DNA from: CAWFMO01 sp963817065
GTDB taxonomy: Bacteria > Actinomycetota > Thermoleophilia > Solirubrobacterales > 70-9
Length of the DNA stretch: 64,000 nucleotides
Direction of reading: 5' to 3'
NCBI GenBank assembly: GCA_963817065.1
Contig: CAWFMO010000001.1
Span: 1,178,001 to 1,242,000, forward strand
Part shown: one piece after another, positions 47,364 to 56,172 of the stretch
Numbering within the stretch: the stretch's first letter is position 1
How the letters are laid out: the number at the start of each line of letters is the position of its first letter
Position numbers and translations under genes: made by a program
Notes under the pieces: model-generated
Told to the model about the DNA's origin: nothing
Seen by the model: only the letters and a program-made list of their open reading frames with translations
The model's database searches: none

Positions 47364-48821
47364 GTGAAGCTGAGCGAGTTGATCGCGGCCGCCGGCGTCG
47401 ACGCCGAGCTGAGCGGCGGTGACCCCGAGGTCTCGGGCCTGGCCTACGACAGCCGTTCGGTCGCCCGCGGGGACCTGTTCTTCTGCGTCACCGGGCTCTC
47501 CTCCGACGGGCACGAGTTCGCCGGCGACGCGCTCGAGGCCGGCGCCGCCGCGCTCGTCGTCGAGCGCGATCTCGATCTCGACCTCCCGCAGGCGAAGGTC
47601 GTCGGCGCGCGGATCGCCGCCGCGCCGCTCGCCGCCGCCTTCTTCAAGGACCCGACGGCGGAGTTGGCGCTGGCCGGGGTCACCGGGACCAACGGCAAGA
47701 CGACGACCGCGTTCCTGATCCAGGAGATCCTCGAGGGCGCCGGGAGGCGCACCGGGCTGCTCGGGACCGTGAAGCAGGTCGTCGGCGGGGTCGAGGAGGA
47801 GGTCGAGCGCACGACGCCGGAGGCGATCGACCTCCAGGCGACGTTCCGGCGGATGCGCGAAGCCGGCGACGAGGCCTGCGCGATGGAGGTCTCCTCGCAC
47901 GCGCTCGTCCTCCATCGCGCCGACGCGATCCACTTCGACGCCAAGGTGTTCACCAACCTGACCCAGGACCATCTCGACTTCCACTCCGACATGGACGACT
48001 ACTTCGCCGCCAAGCGGATGCTGTTCTCCTCCGGCGACGGGACCGCGATCGTCAACGCCGACGACCCCTACGGGCGGCGGCTGGCGGAGGAGTTCGAGTG
48101 CCTGACCTTCTCCGCTTCGGGGATCGACGCCGACTACCGCGCCGAGGCGATCCACTACGACACCGCCAGCGCAAGCTTCCGCGCCCTGACGCCGGCCGGC
48201 GAGGTCGACGTGACGACCGTGCTGCCGGGGCACTTCAACGTCGCCAACGCGCTCGCGGCGATCGCCGCGGCCCACGCGCTCGGGGTCGAGCCCGCCGACG
48301 CCGCGCGGGCGCTCGCCGGCGCGGCGCGGGTCCCGGGCCGCTTCGAGCCGATCGACGAGGGCCAGCCGTTCACGGTCCTCGTCGACTACGCGCACACGCC
48401 CGACTCGCTCGAGAACGTGATCCGCGCCTCGCGGCGGCTGACCGAGACCAAGGTGATCTCGGTCTTCGGCTGCGGCGGCGACCGCGACCGCGACAAGCGG
48501 CCGCTGATGGGAGGGATCGGCGCCAGCCTCTCGGACATCGCCGTGATCACCTCGGACAACCCGCGCTCCGAGGACCCGGAGGCGATCCTCGCCGAGATCG
48601 TCGCCGGGATCGAGGGCTCGGGCGCCCAGGTGATCGTCGAGGTCGATCGCCGCACGGCGATCCGCAAGGCGCTCTCCCAAGCCGCGGCGGGGGACCTGGT
48701 TCTGATCGCCGGCAAGGGGCACGAGCAGGGCCAGGAGTTCGAGGGCGGCAGGAAGCTGCCCTTCGACGACCGCGAGGTGGCGCGCGAGGAGCTGCGCCGG
48801 CTCGCCGCACACGCGACGTGA
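47364..48821 (+). CDS. murE: UDP-MurNAc-L-Ala-D-Glu:meso-DAP ligase MurE
   Basis: 485 residues, GTG start 29 bases after ftsI. Mur ligase N domain (YDSRSVARGDLFFCVTG), central ATP-binding GVTGTNGKTTTAFLIQEIL, CAMEVSSHAL, NLTQDHLDFH, and the C domain with VPGRFEPI, VDYAHTPDSLENV and SDNPRSEDP. The DNPR motif marks meso-diaminopimelate-specific MurE enzymes, so the peptidoglycan is predicted to contain meso-DAP. It is the third-residue ligase of the muropeptide pathway. Its stop overlaps murF (GTGA). Confidence 0.95.
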   Translation: MKLSELIAAAGVDAELSGGDPEVSGLAYDSRSVARGDLFFCVTGLSSDGHEFAGDALEAGAAALVVERDLDLDLPQAKVVGARIAAAPLAAAFFKDPTAELALAGVTGTNGKTTTAFLIQEILEGAGRRTGLLGTVKQVVGGVEEEVERTTPEAIDLQATFRRMREAGDEACAMEVSSHALVLHRADAIHFDAKVFTNLTQDHLDFHSDMDDYFAAKRMLFSSGDGTAIVNADDPYGRRLAEEFECLTFSASGIDADYRAEAIHYDTASASFRALTPAGEVDVTTVLPGHFNVANALAAIAAAHALGVEPADAARALAGAARVPGRFEPIDEGQPFTVLVDYAHTPDSLENVIRASRRLTETKVISVFGCGGDRDRDKRPLMGGIGASLSDIAVITSDNPRSEDPEAILAEIVAGIEGSGAQVIVEVDRRTAIRKALSQAAAGDLVLIAGKGHEQGQEFEGGRKLPFDDREVAREELRRLAAHAT

Positions 48822-50179
48822 GGCCCTGGGACGGCCCTCGCGCCGCCGAGGCCGCCGGGGCCGAGGTCGTGGCCGGAGGCGGCGAGGGCGGCCCCGAGCG
48901 CGCGCTGATCGACTCGCGCGAGGCGGGCGAGGGGGACCTGTTCTTCGCCCTGCCGGGCGCGAGCGCCGACGGCGGCGAGTTCGCCGCCGACGCGCTCGCC
49001 GCGGGCGCCTGGGGCGTCGTCGTCACGCCAGAGCGCGCCCGCGAGCTGCCCACCGACCGCGGCTGGGTCCTCGCCGCCGACGACCCGCTGTCCGCGCTCC
49101 AGCTCGCGGCCCGGACCCGGCGCCGCGAGCTCGGCGCCGACGTGATCGGGATCACCGGCTCGACCGGCAAGACCTCGGTCAAGGACATCGCCCGCGCGCT
49201 GCTGCCCGGCCGCGTCCACGCGAGCCCGGAGAACTACAACACCGAGATCGGGCTGCCGCTGACGGTGCTCTCGGCGCCGCCCGAGACCGACGTTTTGGTG
49301 CTCGAGATGGCGATGCGCGGCACCGGCCAGATCCGCGAGCTGCGCGAGATCGCCGAGCCCGACGTCGCCGTGGTCACCAACGTCGGGCCGGTCCACGTCG
49401 AGCTGCTCGAGACCCTCGAGGCGATCGCCGCGACCAAGGCCGAGATCCTCGAGGGCCTCGGCGAGGGCGCCGCCGTCGTCCCCGCCGACGCCGGGCCGCT
49501 CGAGCCCCACCTGCGCCCCGAAGGGCCGGCCCCGCGCCTCGAGCCCGAGACCCGGCTGCTGCGCTTCGGCGAGGGCGGCGAGGTCGCGGCGCGCGAGACG
49601 CGCCGCTCCGTCGGCGGGCTCGGGGCGCTCGTCGCGACGCCCGCCGGCGAGCAGGCGTTCGAGTTCCCGTTCTCCGAGGCCTACAACGTCGAGAACGCCC
49701 TCGCGGCGATCGCGGCGGGCGTCGCGCTCGGGCTGCCGCTCGCCGAAATGGCGCGTCGGGCGCCGGGGATAGTCTTCTCACGCCTGCGCGGCGAGCTCGT
49801 CCAGCTGGCCGAGGACGCGATCCTGATCAACGACAGCTACAACGCCAACCCGGTTTCGATGCGCGCCGCGCTCGAGCACCTCGGCTCGCTCGAGGTCCGG
49901 GGCCGGCGGATCGCGGTCCTCGGCGAGATGCGCGAGCTCGGCCCCGAGGCGCCCGCCTACCACCGCGAGGTCGGCGAGCTCGCGCGCGCGAGCGGCGCCG
50001 AGCTGGTGATCGGCGTCGGCGAGCTCGGCGCGGCGTACGAGCCCGACCACGTCGCCGCCGACGCCGAGGCCGCCGCCGAGCTGCTCGCCGCCGAGCTCGG
50101 CCCCGGCGACGCGGTGCTGGTCAAGGGCTCGCGCGCGATCGGGCTCGAACGGGTCGCCGAGCTGCTCGTGGAGGACTGA
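48818..50179 (+). CDS. murF: UDP-MurNAc-tripeptide:D-Ala-D-Ala ligase MurF
   Basis: 453 residues from GTG 48818; the frame is open further upstream inside murE but this start gives four-base coupling. Motifs: ALIDSREAGEGDLFFALPG, VIGITGSTGKTSVKDIARAL (ATP loop), ASPENYNTEIGLPLTVL, VLEMAMRGTGQIREL, AVVTNVGPVHVELL, AYNVENALAAIAA and INDSYNANPVSMRAAL. Adds D-Ala-D-Ala to complete the UDP-MurNAc-pentapeptide. One-base overlap with mraY (TGATG). Confidence 0.95.
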   Translation: MRPWDGPRAAEAAGAEVVAGGGEGGPERALIDSREAGEGDLFFALPGASADGGEFAADALAAGAWGVVVTPERARELPTDRGWVLAADDPLSALQLAARTRRRELGADVIGITGSTGKTSVKDIARALLPGRVHASPENYNTEIGLPLTVLSAPPETDVLVLEMAMRGTGQIRELREIAEPDVAVVTNVGPVHVELLETLEAIAATKAEILEGLGEGAAVVPADAGPLEPHLRPEGPAPRLEPETRLLRFGEGGEVAARETRRSVGGLGALVATPAGEQAFEFPFSEAYNVENALAAIAAGVALGLPLAEMARRAPGIVFSRLRGELVQLAEDAILINDSYNANPVSMRAALEHLGSLEVRGRRIAVLGEMRELGPEAPAYHREVGELARASGAELVIGVGELGAAYEPDHVAADAEAAAELLAAELGPGDAVLVKGSRAIGLERVAELLVED

Positions 50180-51153
50180 TGGGCGAGATCCTGATCGCAG
50201 GGATGGCCGCGATGCTGATCACGATCTTCCTCGGCCCGAAGTTCATCGAGTACGTGCGGCTCAAGGAGTTCGGCCAGCACATCCGCGAGGACGGCCCCCA
50301 GGAGCATCACCAGAAGGCGGGCACGCCGACGATGGGCGGGCTGATCATCTTCATCGCGATCTCGGTCCCGTACCTGGTCCTCTCCGACCTCGACTCCCAG
50401 AGCCTGGCCGTGTTCGGCGTCGCGATCGGCTGCGCGGCGATCGGCTTCGCCGACGACTTCACCAAGATCGTCAAGCGGCGCTCGCTCGGGCTCTCGGCGC
50501 GCTACAAGCTCTTCGCCCAGGCGCTGCTCGCGGTCGGGCTCTGGTACGTCGCCGACCACACGGTCGGCCTCGACTCGGTGATCGAGCTGCGGATCTCCGA
50601 CGCCTCGCTCGACATCCCCGAGGCCGCCTACCTGCTGCTCGTCTTCCTCGTGATCGCCGGGGCGAGCAACGCGGTCAACCTCAGCGACGGGCTCGACGGG
50701 CTCGCCGCCGGCTGCTGCGCGATCGTCCTCCTCGCCTACACGGCGATCACCTTCGTCACCAACTCCCAGGACGACCTCTCGCTGCTCTCGGCCTGCCTGG
50801 TCGGCGGCTGTATCGGCTTCCTCTGGTTCAACGCCTTCCCGGCCTCGGTGTTCATGGGCGACACCGGCTCGCTCGGGCTCGGCGGCGCGATCGGCGCGCT
50901 CGCGGTGATGACCCAGACCGAGATCCTGTTGATCATCATCGGCGGGATCTTCGTGATCGAGGCGCTCTCGGTCGCGCTCCAGGTCACGACCTTCAAGCTC
51001 TTCCGCCGCCGGGTCCTGCTGATGGCCCCGGTCCACCACCACTTCGAGCTCATGGCCTGGTCGGAGACCAAGATCATGCTCCGCTTCTGGATCATCGCCG
51101 CCGTCTGCTCGGGGATCGGATTCACGCTCTACCAGCAGTCGATCGGGAGCTAG
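50179..51153 (+). CDS. mraY: Phospho-MurNAc-pentapeptide translocase MraY
   Basis: 324 residues with about ten TM helices. Motifs: HHQKAGTPTMGGLIIF, the metal-binding GFADDFTKIVKRRSLGLSAR, SNAVNLSDGLDGLAAG, FMGDTGSLGLGG and MAPVHHHFEL. It transfers phospho-MurNAc-pentapeptide to undecaprenyl phosphate, making lipid I in the membrane. Slightly shorter than average. It shares a base with the murF stop; a 58-base gap precedes murD. Confidence 0.96.
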   Translation: MGEILIAGMAAMLITIFLGPKFIEYVRLKEFGQHIREDGPQEHHQKAGTPTMGGLIIFIAISVPYLVLSDLDSQSLAVFGVAIGCAAIGFADDFTKIVKRRSLGLSARYKLFAQALLAVGLWYVADHTVGLDSVIELRISDASLDIPEAAYLLLVFLVIAGASNAVNLSDGLDGLAAGCCAIVLLAYTAITFVTNSQDDLSLLSACLVGGCIGFLWFNAFPASVFMGDTGSLGLGGAIGALAVMTQTEILLIIIGGIFVIEALSVALQVTTFKLFRRRVLLMAPVHHHFELMAWSETKIMLRFWIIAAVCSGIGFTLYQQSIGS

Positions 51154-51211
51154 ACCGAAGCCGGGATTTCGCGGGGCAGGCAGGCGGGAGGGGAGGGCGA
51201 ATAGTGGCTGT

Positions 51212-52556
51212 ATGACCCCGCGTCCGCCCCTGCCCAGAGGGCCTTTCCTGGTCGTCGGCCTGGCCCGCTCGGGGGCGGCGGCCGCGCGGTTGCTCGCGGG
51301 GCAGGGGGAGAAGGTCGTCGGCGTCGACGCCGGAAGTCCTGCCGAGGCAGAAAGGCTTGCGCAGGCGGGCGTCGAAGTCCATCTGGATGAGGACGGAACC
51401 GAACTGCTCGACCCGATCGCGACCGTGGTCAAGAGCCCCGGCGTGCCGAGGGAGGCGCCGGTGATCGCCGAGGCGCGCGGGCGCGGAATCCCGGTCCTCG
51501 GCGAGCTCGAGCTCGCCTGGCGCGCGCTTCCCGAACCGCTTCGTCGCCGTCACCGGAACCAACGGCAAGACGACGACGGTCGAGCTGATCGGCCACCTGC
51601 TGCGCGAAGCGGGCGAGCCGGTCGCCGTCGCCGGCAACGTCGGCACGCCGCTCGCCTCACTCGTCGGCGATGTCGACGAGGCGGCGACAATCGTCTGCGA
51701 GGCGTCGAGCTTCCAGCTCGAGGACACGGACGGCTTTGCCCCCGAGTGCGCGGTCTTCCTCAACCTCGCGCCCGACCACCTCGACCGCCACGGCACGCTC
51801 GAGGACTACCTCGCGGCGAAGCTGCGCGTGTTCGCCAACCAGGGGCCGGGAGACGTCGCGATTCTGAACGGCGACGACCCGGCGCTCGCCGGCCTCGAGA
51901 TCGAGACCGAGGCCGAGCGCGTGCGCTTCTGCGCCGCCGACGGCGATTGCGAGATGACCCTCGAGGCCGGCGAGATCCGCTGGCGCGGGCGGCCGGTCGT
52001 CCGCGCCGACGAGCTCCACCTGCTCGGGCCCCACAACATCGCCAACGCGATGGCGGCCGCGGCCGCGGCGCTTTCGCTCGGGCTGCCGCTCGAGGCCGTG
52101 GCCGACGGGTTGCGCAGCTTCGAGGGCGTGCCCCACCGGCTCGAGCCGGTGGCGGCGATCGACGGGGTGCTGTTCGTCAACGACTCCAAGGCCACGAACG
52201 TCTCCGCGGCGGTGGCGGCGCTCTCCTCGTTCCAGAACGGCGTCCACCTGATCCTCGGCGGCTCGCTCAAGGGCGAGAGCTTCGAGCCGCTCGCGGGGGC
52301 GGTCGCCGAGCGCGCGGTCGCCGTCTACCTGATCGGCGAGGCGGCGGAGCGGATCGAGGCCGACATCGCCGCGGCCGCCGGCAGCGTGCCGATCGAACAC
52401 GCCTCCGGGCTCGAGCAGGCGGTGGGTCGCGCGGCCGAGGCCGCGACCGCCGGCCAGGTCGTGCTGCTCGCCCCGGCCGCCGCGAGCTTCGACTCCTACC
52501 GCGACTACGAGCAACGCGGCGAACACTTCCGCGAGCTCGTGGAAGGCCTCTCTTGA
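51212..52556 (+). CDS. murD: UDP-MurNAc-L-alanine:D-glutamate ligase MurD, frameshifted
   Basis: About 447 residues when repaired. The first frame gives the N domain (FLVVGLARSGAAAARLLAGQ, VVKSPGVPREAP, VLGELELAWRALP). At 51530-51533 the text reads CTTCCCGAAC; deleting one C lets the protein continue PNRFVAVTGTNGKTTTVELI (ATP loop), VCEASSFQLEDTD, LAPDHLDRHG, LLGPHNIANAMAAAAA, GVPHRLEPV and VNDSKATNVSAAVAAL in the second frame to 52556. Because murD is essential and no other copy is in view, a one-base sequence error in the CCC run is the best explanation. The stop overlaps ftsW (TTGA). Confidence 0.88.
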
Positions 52557-53884
52557 AGAATCCGTTCGCGAGCGCCAAGCGACCCGGGCCGGCTCCGCCG
52601 CTCGAGTACTCGCTGTTGCTCACCGCGACCCTCTGCCTGCTCGCGTTCGGCGCCGTGATGGTCTTCAGCGCCTCCTCGGCCAAGTCGCTGCTCGCCGAGG
52701 GCGGCGGCGATGGCTACTACTACTTCAAGCGCACGGTGATCTTCGCGGCGCTCGGGTTGGTCGCGATGCGGCTGCTGGCGGCGAAGGGCGCGCCGCTCGC
52801 GCGGGCGCTGACCCCGTTCCTGCTCGGGGGCGCGATTCTCGGGCTGCTCGCGGTCCTCGTGCCCGGCATCGGCCACTCCGCGAACGGCTCGCAGCGCTGG
52901 CTCGGCGCCGGTCTGTTCCAGGTCCAGCCCGCAGAGGTCGCGAAGATCGCGATCGTCCTCTATGGCGCCCATCTGCTGTCGACGAACCCGCGGCGCGTGC
53001 GGACGCTCTACGGCCTCCGGCCCTACCTGTTGGTCGTCGGCGCCTGCGCGCTGCTGATCGTCGCCGAGCCCGACCTCGGCTCGACAATGATCTGCTGCTT
53101 CGCGGCGTTCTCGGTCATGGTCGCGGCGGGGGTCAGGCTGCGGACGCTCGCCCCGGTCGCCGCCGGGATCCTCTGCGCGGCGGCGATGGTGATGGCGGTC
53201 AACCCCTACCAGCAGGACCGGCTCACGGGCTTCCTGAACCCGACCGCCGACGCGGGCGGCACCGGCTTCCAGGCCACGCAGGCCAAGATCGCGGTCGGCT
53301 CGGGCGGGCTGTTCGGCGTCGGGCTCGGCGAGAGCGTCCAGAAGGCCTCGTATCTGCCCGAGGCCCACACCGACATGATCGCCGCGGTGATCGGCGAGGA
53401 GGTCGGGCTGGTCGGGTTCGCGACCCTGATCGGGCTGTTCGGGATCTTCGGCTGGGCGGGGCTGCGGGCGGCGCACAGCGCCCGCGACCGATACAGCAAG
53501 CTGATGGCGGCGGGTCTGACCTCGCTGATCCTCGCCCAGGCGGCGGTCAACCTGTTCGCGGTCCTCGGGCTCGCGCCGCTGACCGGGGTGACGCTGCCCT
53601 TCGTCAGCTACGGGGGGAGCAGTCTGGTCGTGACGCTCGCCGCGGCGGGGCTGCTGCTCAACGTCGCGCGCACCCGCGGCGTCGCCTCGCAGGCCCGCAG
53701 CCGCCCCAGGAGCGCCCCTGCGCAGGCGGCGTCGAGCACCGGTGGCAAACTGCGCGTGCTCGACGGTGAACGAAGACAAGGACAGCGGAAGCGGGTCGCC
53801 AGCACCGCACATCGTGATCGCGGCCGGCGGCACCGCCGGGCACGTGGTTCCGGCGCTCGCGGTCGCAGCCGCGCTGCGCTCTGA
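52553..53884 (+). CDS. ftsW: Septal peptidoglycan polymerase FtsW (SEDS family)
   Basis: TTG start overlapping the murD stop by four bases. SEDS protein with about ten TM helices: YSLLLTATLCLLAFGAVMVFS, GLVAMRLL, SQRWLGAGLFQVQPAEVAKI (conserved loop with the catalytic-region residues), VVGACALLIVAEPDLGSTM, SYLPEAHTDMIAAVIGEEVG and LTGVTLPFVSYGGSSLVVTL. After NVARTRGVASQARSRPRSA the frame continues in an Arg-rich run to 53884, overlapping murG by about 119 bases, unlike the 1-8 base overlaps elsewhere in the operon. In another frame a TGA at 53767-53769 overlaps the murG GTG, so a small indel near the 3' end is suspected. Confidence 0.9.
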   Translation: MKNPFASAKRPGPAPPLEYSLLLTATLCLLAFGAVMVFSASSAKSLLAEGGGDGYYYFKRTVIFAALGLVAMRLLAAKGAPLARALTPFLLGGAILGLLAVLVPGIGHSANGSQRWLGAGLFQVQPAEVAKIAIVLYGAHLLSTNPRRVRTLYGLRPYLLVVGACALLIVAEPDLGSTMICCFAAFSVMVAAGVRLRTLAPVAAGILCAAAMVMAVNPYQQDRLTGFLNPTADAGGTGFQATQAKIAVGSGGLFGVGLGESVQKASYLPEAHTDMIAAVIGEEVGLVGFATLIGLFGIFGWAGLRAAHSARDRYSKLMAAGLTSLILAQAAVNLFAVLGLAPLTGVTLPFVSYGGSSLVVTLAAAGLLLNVARTRGVASQARSRPRSAPAQAASSTGGKLRVLDGERRQGQRKRVASTAHRDRGRRHRRARGSGARGRSRAAL

Positions 53885-54887
53885 GGGCGCGACGGTCTCC
53901 TGGCTCGGCACGCGTGAGCGCGCCGAAGCCACCCTCGTACCCGAGGCGGGCTACGAGATCGACTTTCTCGCCGTGCGCGGGCTCGACCGCCGCAACCCGC
54001 TGAAGGCCGCGGGCGCCGCGATGCGGGCGGCCGGCGGGGTCCGCGCCGCGCGCCGGGCGCTGCGCGAGCGCCGCGCCGATGCGGTCTTGGGCGGCGGCGG
54101 CTACGTCGCGGGCCCGGCCGGGCTCGCGGCGCTGAGGCTCGGGCTGCCGCTGGTCCTGACCGAGGCCGACAGCCACCTCGGGCTCGCCAACCGGATGCTC
54201 GCCGGGCGCGCGCGCCGCGTCTGCCTCGCGTTCCCGATCCCCGGCCGCGGCGGCGAGCGCTACCTGGTCACCGGCCGCCCGGTCCCCGAGGCGGTGCTCG
54301 CCGCCGACCGCGGCGCCGCCCGCGCCCGGTTCGGGATCGAGGGCGAGACGCCCTGCCTCGCCGTCGTCGGCGGCAGCCAGGGCGCGCGCTCGATCAACCA
54401 GGCCGCGGTCGAGGCGTTCGCGGGCGACGCCGAGCGAAGCTTCCAGGTCGTCCACGTCGCGGGCGCCCGCGATTACCCCGAGCTCCACGACCGGGTCGAG
54501 GTCTCGGCGGCTGCGCGGTACACGCTGCTCGAGTTCGAGCCCGACCTCGGCGACGTGCTCGCCGCCGCCGACCTCGTGCTCGCGCGCGCCGGCGGCTCGA
54601 TCTTCGAGATCGCCGCGGCGGGGAAGCCCGCGATCCTCGTGCCCTATCCGCACGCGACCGCCGATCACCAAGCGGCGAACGCGCGCTGGATGACCGAAGC
54701 CGGCGCCGCGGTCGCGATCGAGGACGGGGGGTTGACGCCGGCGCTGGTCGCGGCGACCGCGAGCGAGCTCCTCGCCGACCCGGAGCGCCTCAAGGGGATG
54801 GCGGAAGCGTCGCGCGGGCTCGCGCGCCCCGAGGCGGCGCGGACGATCGCCGGCGAGCTGCTCGGGGCGGTGGCCGAGCGTGGCTGA
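53766..54887 (+). CDS. murG: Lipid II synthase MurG (UDP-GlcNAc transferase)
   Basis: 373 residues from GTG 53766 (VNEDKDSGSGSPAPHIVIAAGG); a GTG at 53742 in frame is an alternative. GT28 glycosyltransferase: IVIAAGGTAGHVVPALAVA, VLGGGGYVAGPAGLAAL, LVLTEADSHLGLANRML, LAVVGGSQGARSINQAAVEA and LVLARAGGSIFEIAAAGKPA with the donor-binding Glu, then PYPHATADHQAANARWM. Adds GlcNAc to lipid I on the cytoplasmic membrane face. Eight-base overlap with murC. Confidence 0.95.
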   Translation: MNEDKDSGSGSPAPHIVIAAGGTAGHVVPALAVAAALRSEGATVSWLGTRERAEATLVPEAGYEIDFLAVRGLDRRNPLKAAGAAMRAAGGVRAARRALRERRADAVLGGGGYVAGPAGLAALRLGLPLVLTEADSHLGLANRMLAGRARRVCLAFPIPGRGGERYLVTGRPVPEAVLAADRGAARARFGIEGETPCLAVVGGSQGARSINQAAVEAFAGDAERSFQVVHVAGARDYPELHDRVEVSAAARYTLLEFEPDLGDVLAAADLVLARAGGSIFEIAAAGKPAILVPYPHATADHQAANARWMTEAGAAVAIEDGGLTPALVAATASELLADPERLKGMAEASRGLARPEAARTIAGELLGAVAERG

Positions 54888-56172
54888 GTGGGAGGGGCGC
54901 GAGCTCCACTTCATCGCGATCGGCGGCGCCGGGATGAGCGGCCTGGCGCTGGTCGCCCACGGGCTCGGCGCCCGGGTCACGGGCAGCGACCGCGCCGAGT
55001 CCTCGTACGTCGAGCGCTTGCGCGCCGCGGGGATCGAGCCGCGGATCGGCCACGACGGCGACGCGGTCCCGCCCGGGGCCGAGGTCGTCGTCTCGACCGC
55101 GATCCCGGATCAAAACCCCGAGCTTGCCCGAGCGAGGGAGCGCGGCCAGCGCGTCATGCACCGCGGCGAGCTGCTCGCCGAGCTCTGCGCCGAGCGGCGG
55201 CTGCTCGCGATCGCCGGCACCCACGGCAAGACGACGACGACGGCGATGGTGGTCTGGGCGCTGCGCGCGATCGGAGCCGACCCGGCCTTCTTCCTCGGCG
55301 GCGAGCTGCCGGGCGCAGGGCCCGGCGGCGGGCCGACCAACGCCGGCTGGGGGGAGGGGGAGTGGGTCGTCGCCGAGGCCGACGAGAGCGACGCGAGCTT
55401 CCTCGAGCTGCGGCCCGAGGTCGCGGTAGTGACCAACGTCGAGCTCGACCACCACTCGCGCTGGGGGTCGCTCGGCGAACTGGTCGAGGCGTTCGCGCAG
55501 TTCTGCGGCCCGGCGCGGGCCGTGGTCGCCGGGCCGGGGGTCGAGCTCCCCGGAGTTGAGCCCGCGGCGCGCGTCCATGAGGGCCCCGCCGCGGAACTCG
55601 CGCTCGGCGTTCCGGGGCGCCACAACCAGCTCAACGCGCGTGCGGCGCTCGAGGCGATCGAGCAGGCGGGCCTCGACTCCTCGGGCGCGGCCGAGGCGCT
55701 CGCCGGCTTCCCCGGCGTCGCGCGGCGCTTCGAGCTCAAGGGCGAGCGCGCCGGCGCGCGGATCTACGACGACTACGCGCACCACCCGACCGAGGTCGCG
55801 GTGACGCTCGAGGCGGCCCGCGAGCTGACCGCGGGCCGGGTGATCGCCGCGTTCCAGCCCCACCTCTACTCGCGGACCAAGGCGATGGCGAGCGAGTTCG
55901 GCGCCGCGCTCGCGGGCGCCGACGAGATCGCGGTCCTCGACGTCTATCCGGCGCGCGAGCAGCCGGTCGGCGAACTCGAGGGCGTCAGCGGGCTGCTGGT
56001 CGCCGAGGCGGCCGCCGACGCCGCCCCGGGGCGCCAGGTCTGGTGGCTCCCCGACGCCGAGCGCGCCGCGGCGGCGCTGGCGCCGCGGTTGGGCGAGGGC
56101 GACCTGCTGATCACGCTCGGCGCCGGCGACATCCACCTGCTCGCCGAGCTGCTCGTCGAGGAGGGCGGATGA
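54880..56172 (+). CDS. murC: UDP-N-acetylmuramate:L-alanine ligase MurC
   Basis: 430 residues, GTG start. HFIAIGGAGMSGLALVAHGL, VVVSTAIPDQNPEL, AIAGTHGKTTTTAMVVWAL (ATP loop), VVAEADESDASFLELRPEV, TNVELDHHSRWGSL, GVPGRHNQLNARAALEAI, RIYDDYAHHPTEVAVTL and AFQPHLYSRTKAM. The E-A-D-E-S-D-x-S-F and D-D-Y-A-H-H-P motifs are specific for MurC. Adds the first amino acid to UDP-MurNAc. Four-base overlap with murB. Confidence 0.96.
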   Translation: MAEWEGRELHFIAIGGAGMSGLALVAHGLGARVTGSDRAESSYVERLRAAGIEPRIGHDGDAVPPGAEVVVSTAIPDQNPELARARERGQRVMHRGELLAELCAERRLLAIAGTHGKTTTTAMVVWALRAIGADPAFFLGGELPGAGPGGGPTNAGWGEGEWVVAEADESDASFLELRPEVAVVTNVELDHHSRWGSLGELVEAFAQFCGPARAVVAGPGVELPGVEPAARVHEGPAAELALGVPGRHNQLNARAALEAIEQAGLDSSGAAEALAGFPGVARRFELKGERAGARIYDDYAHHPTEVAVTLEAARELTAGRVIAAFQPHLYSRTKAMASEFGAALAGADEIAVLDVYPAREQPVGELEGVSGLLVAEAAADAAPGRQVWWLPDAERAAAALAPRLGEGDLLITLGAGDIHLLAELLVEEGG

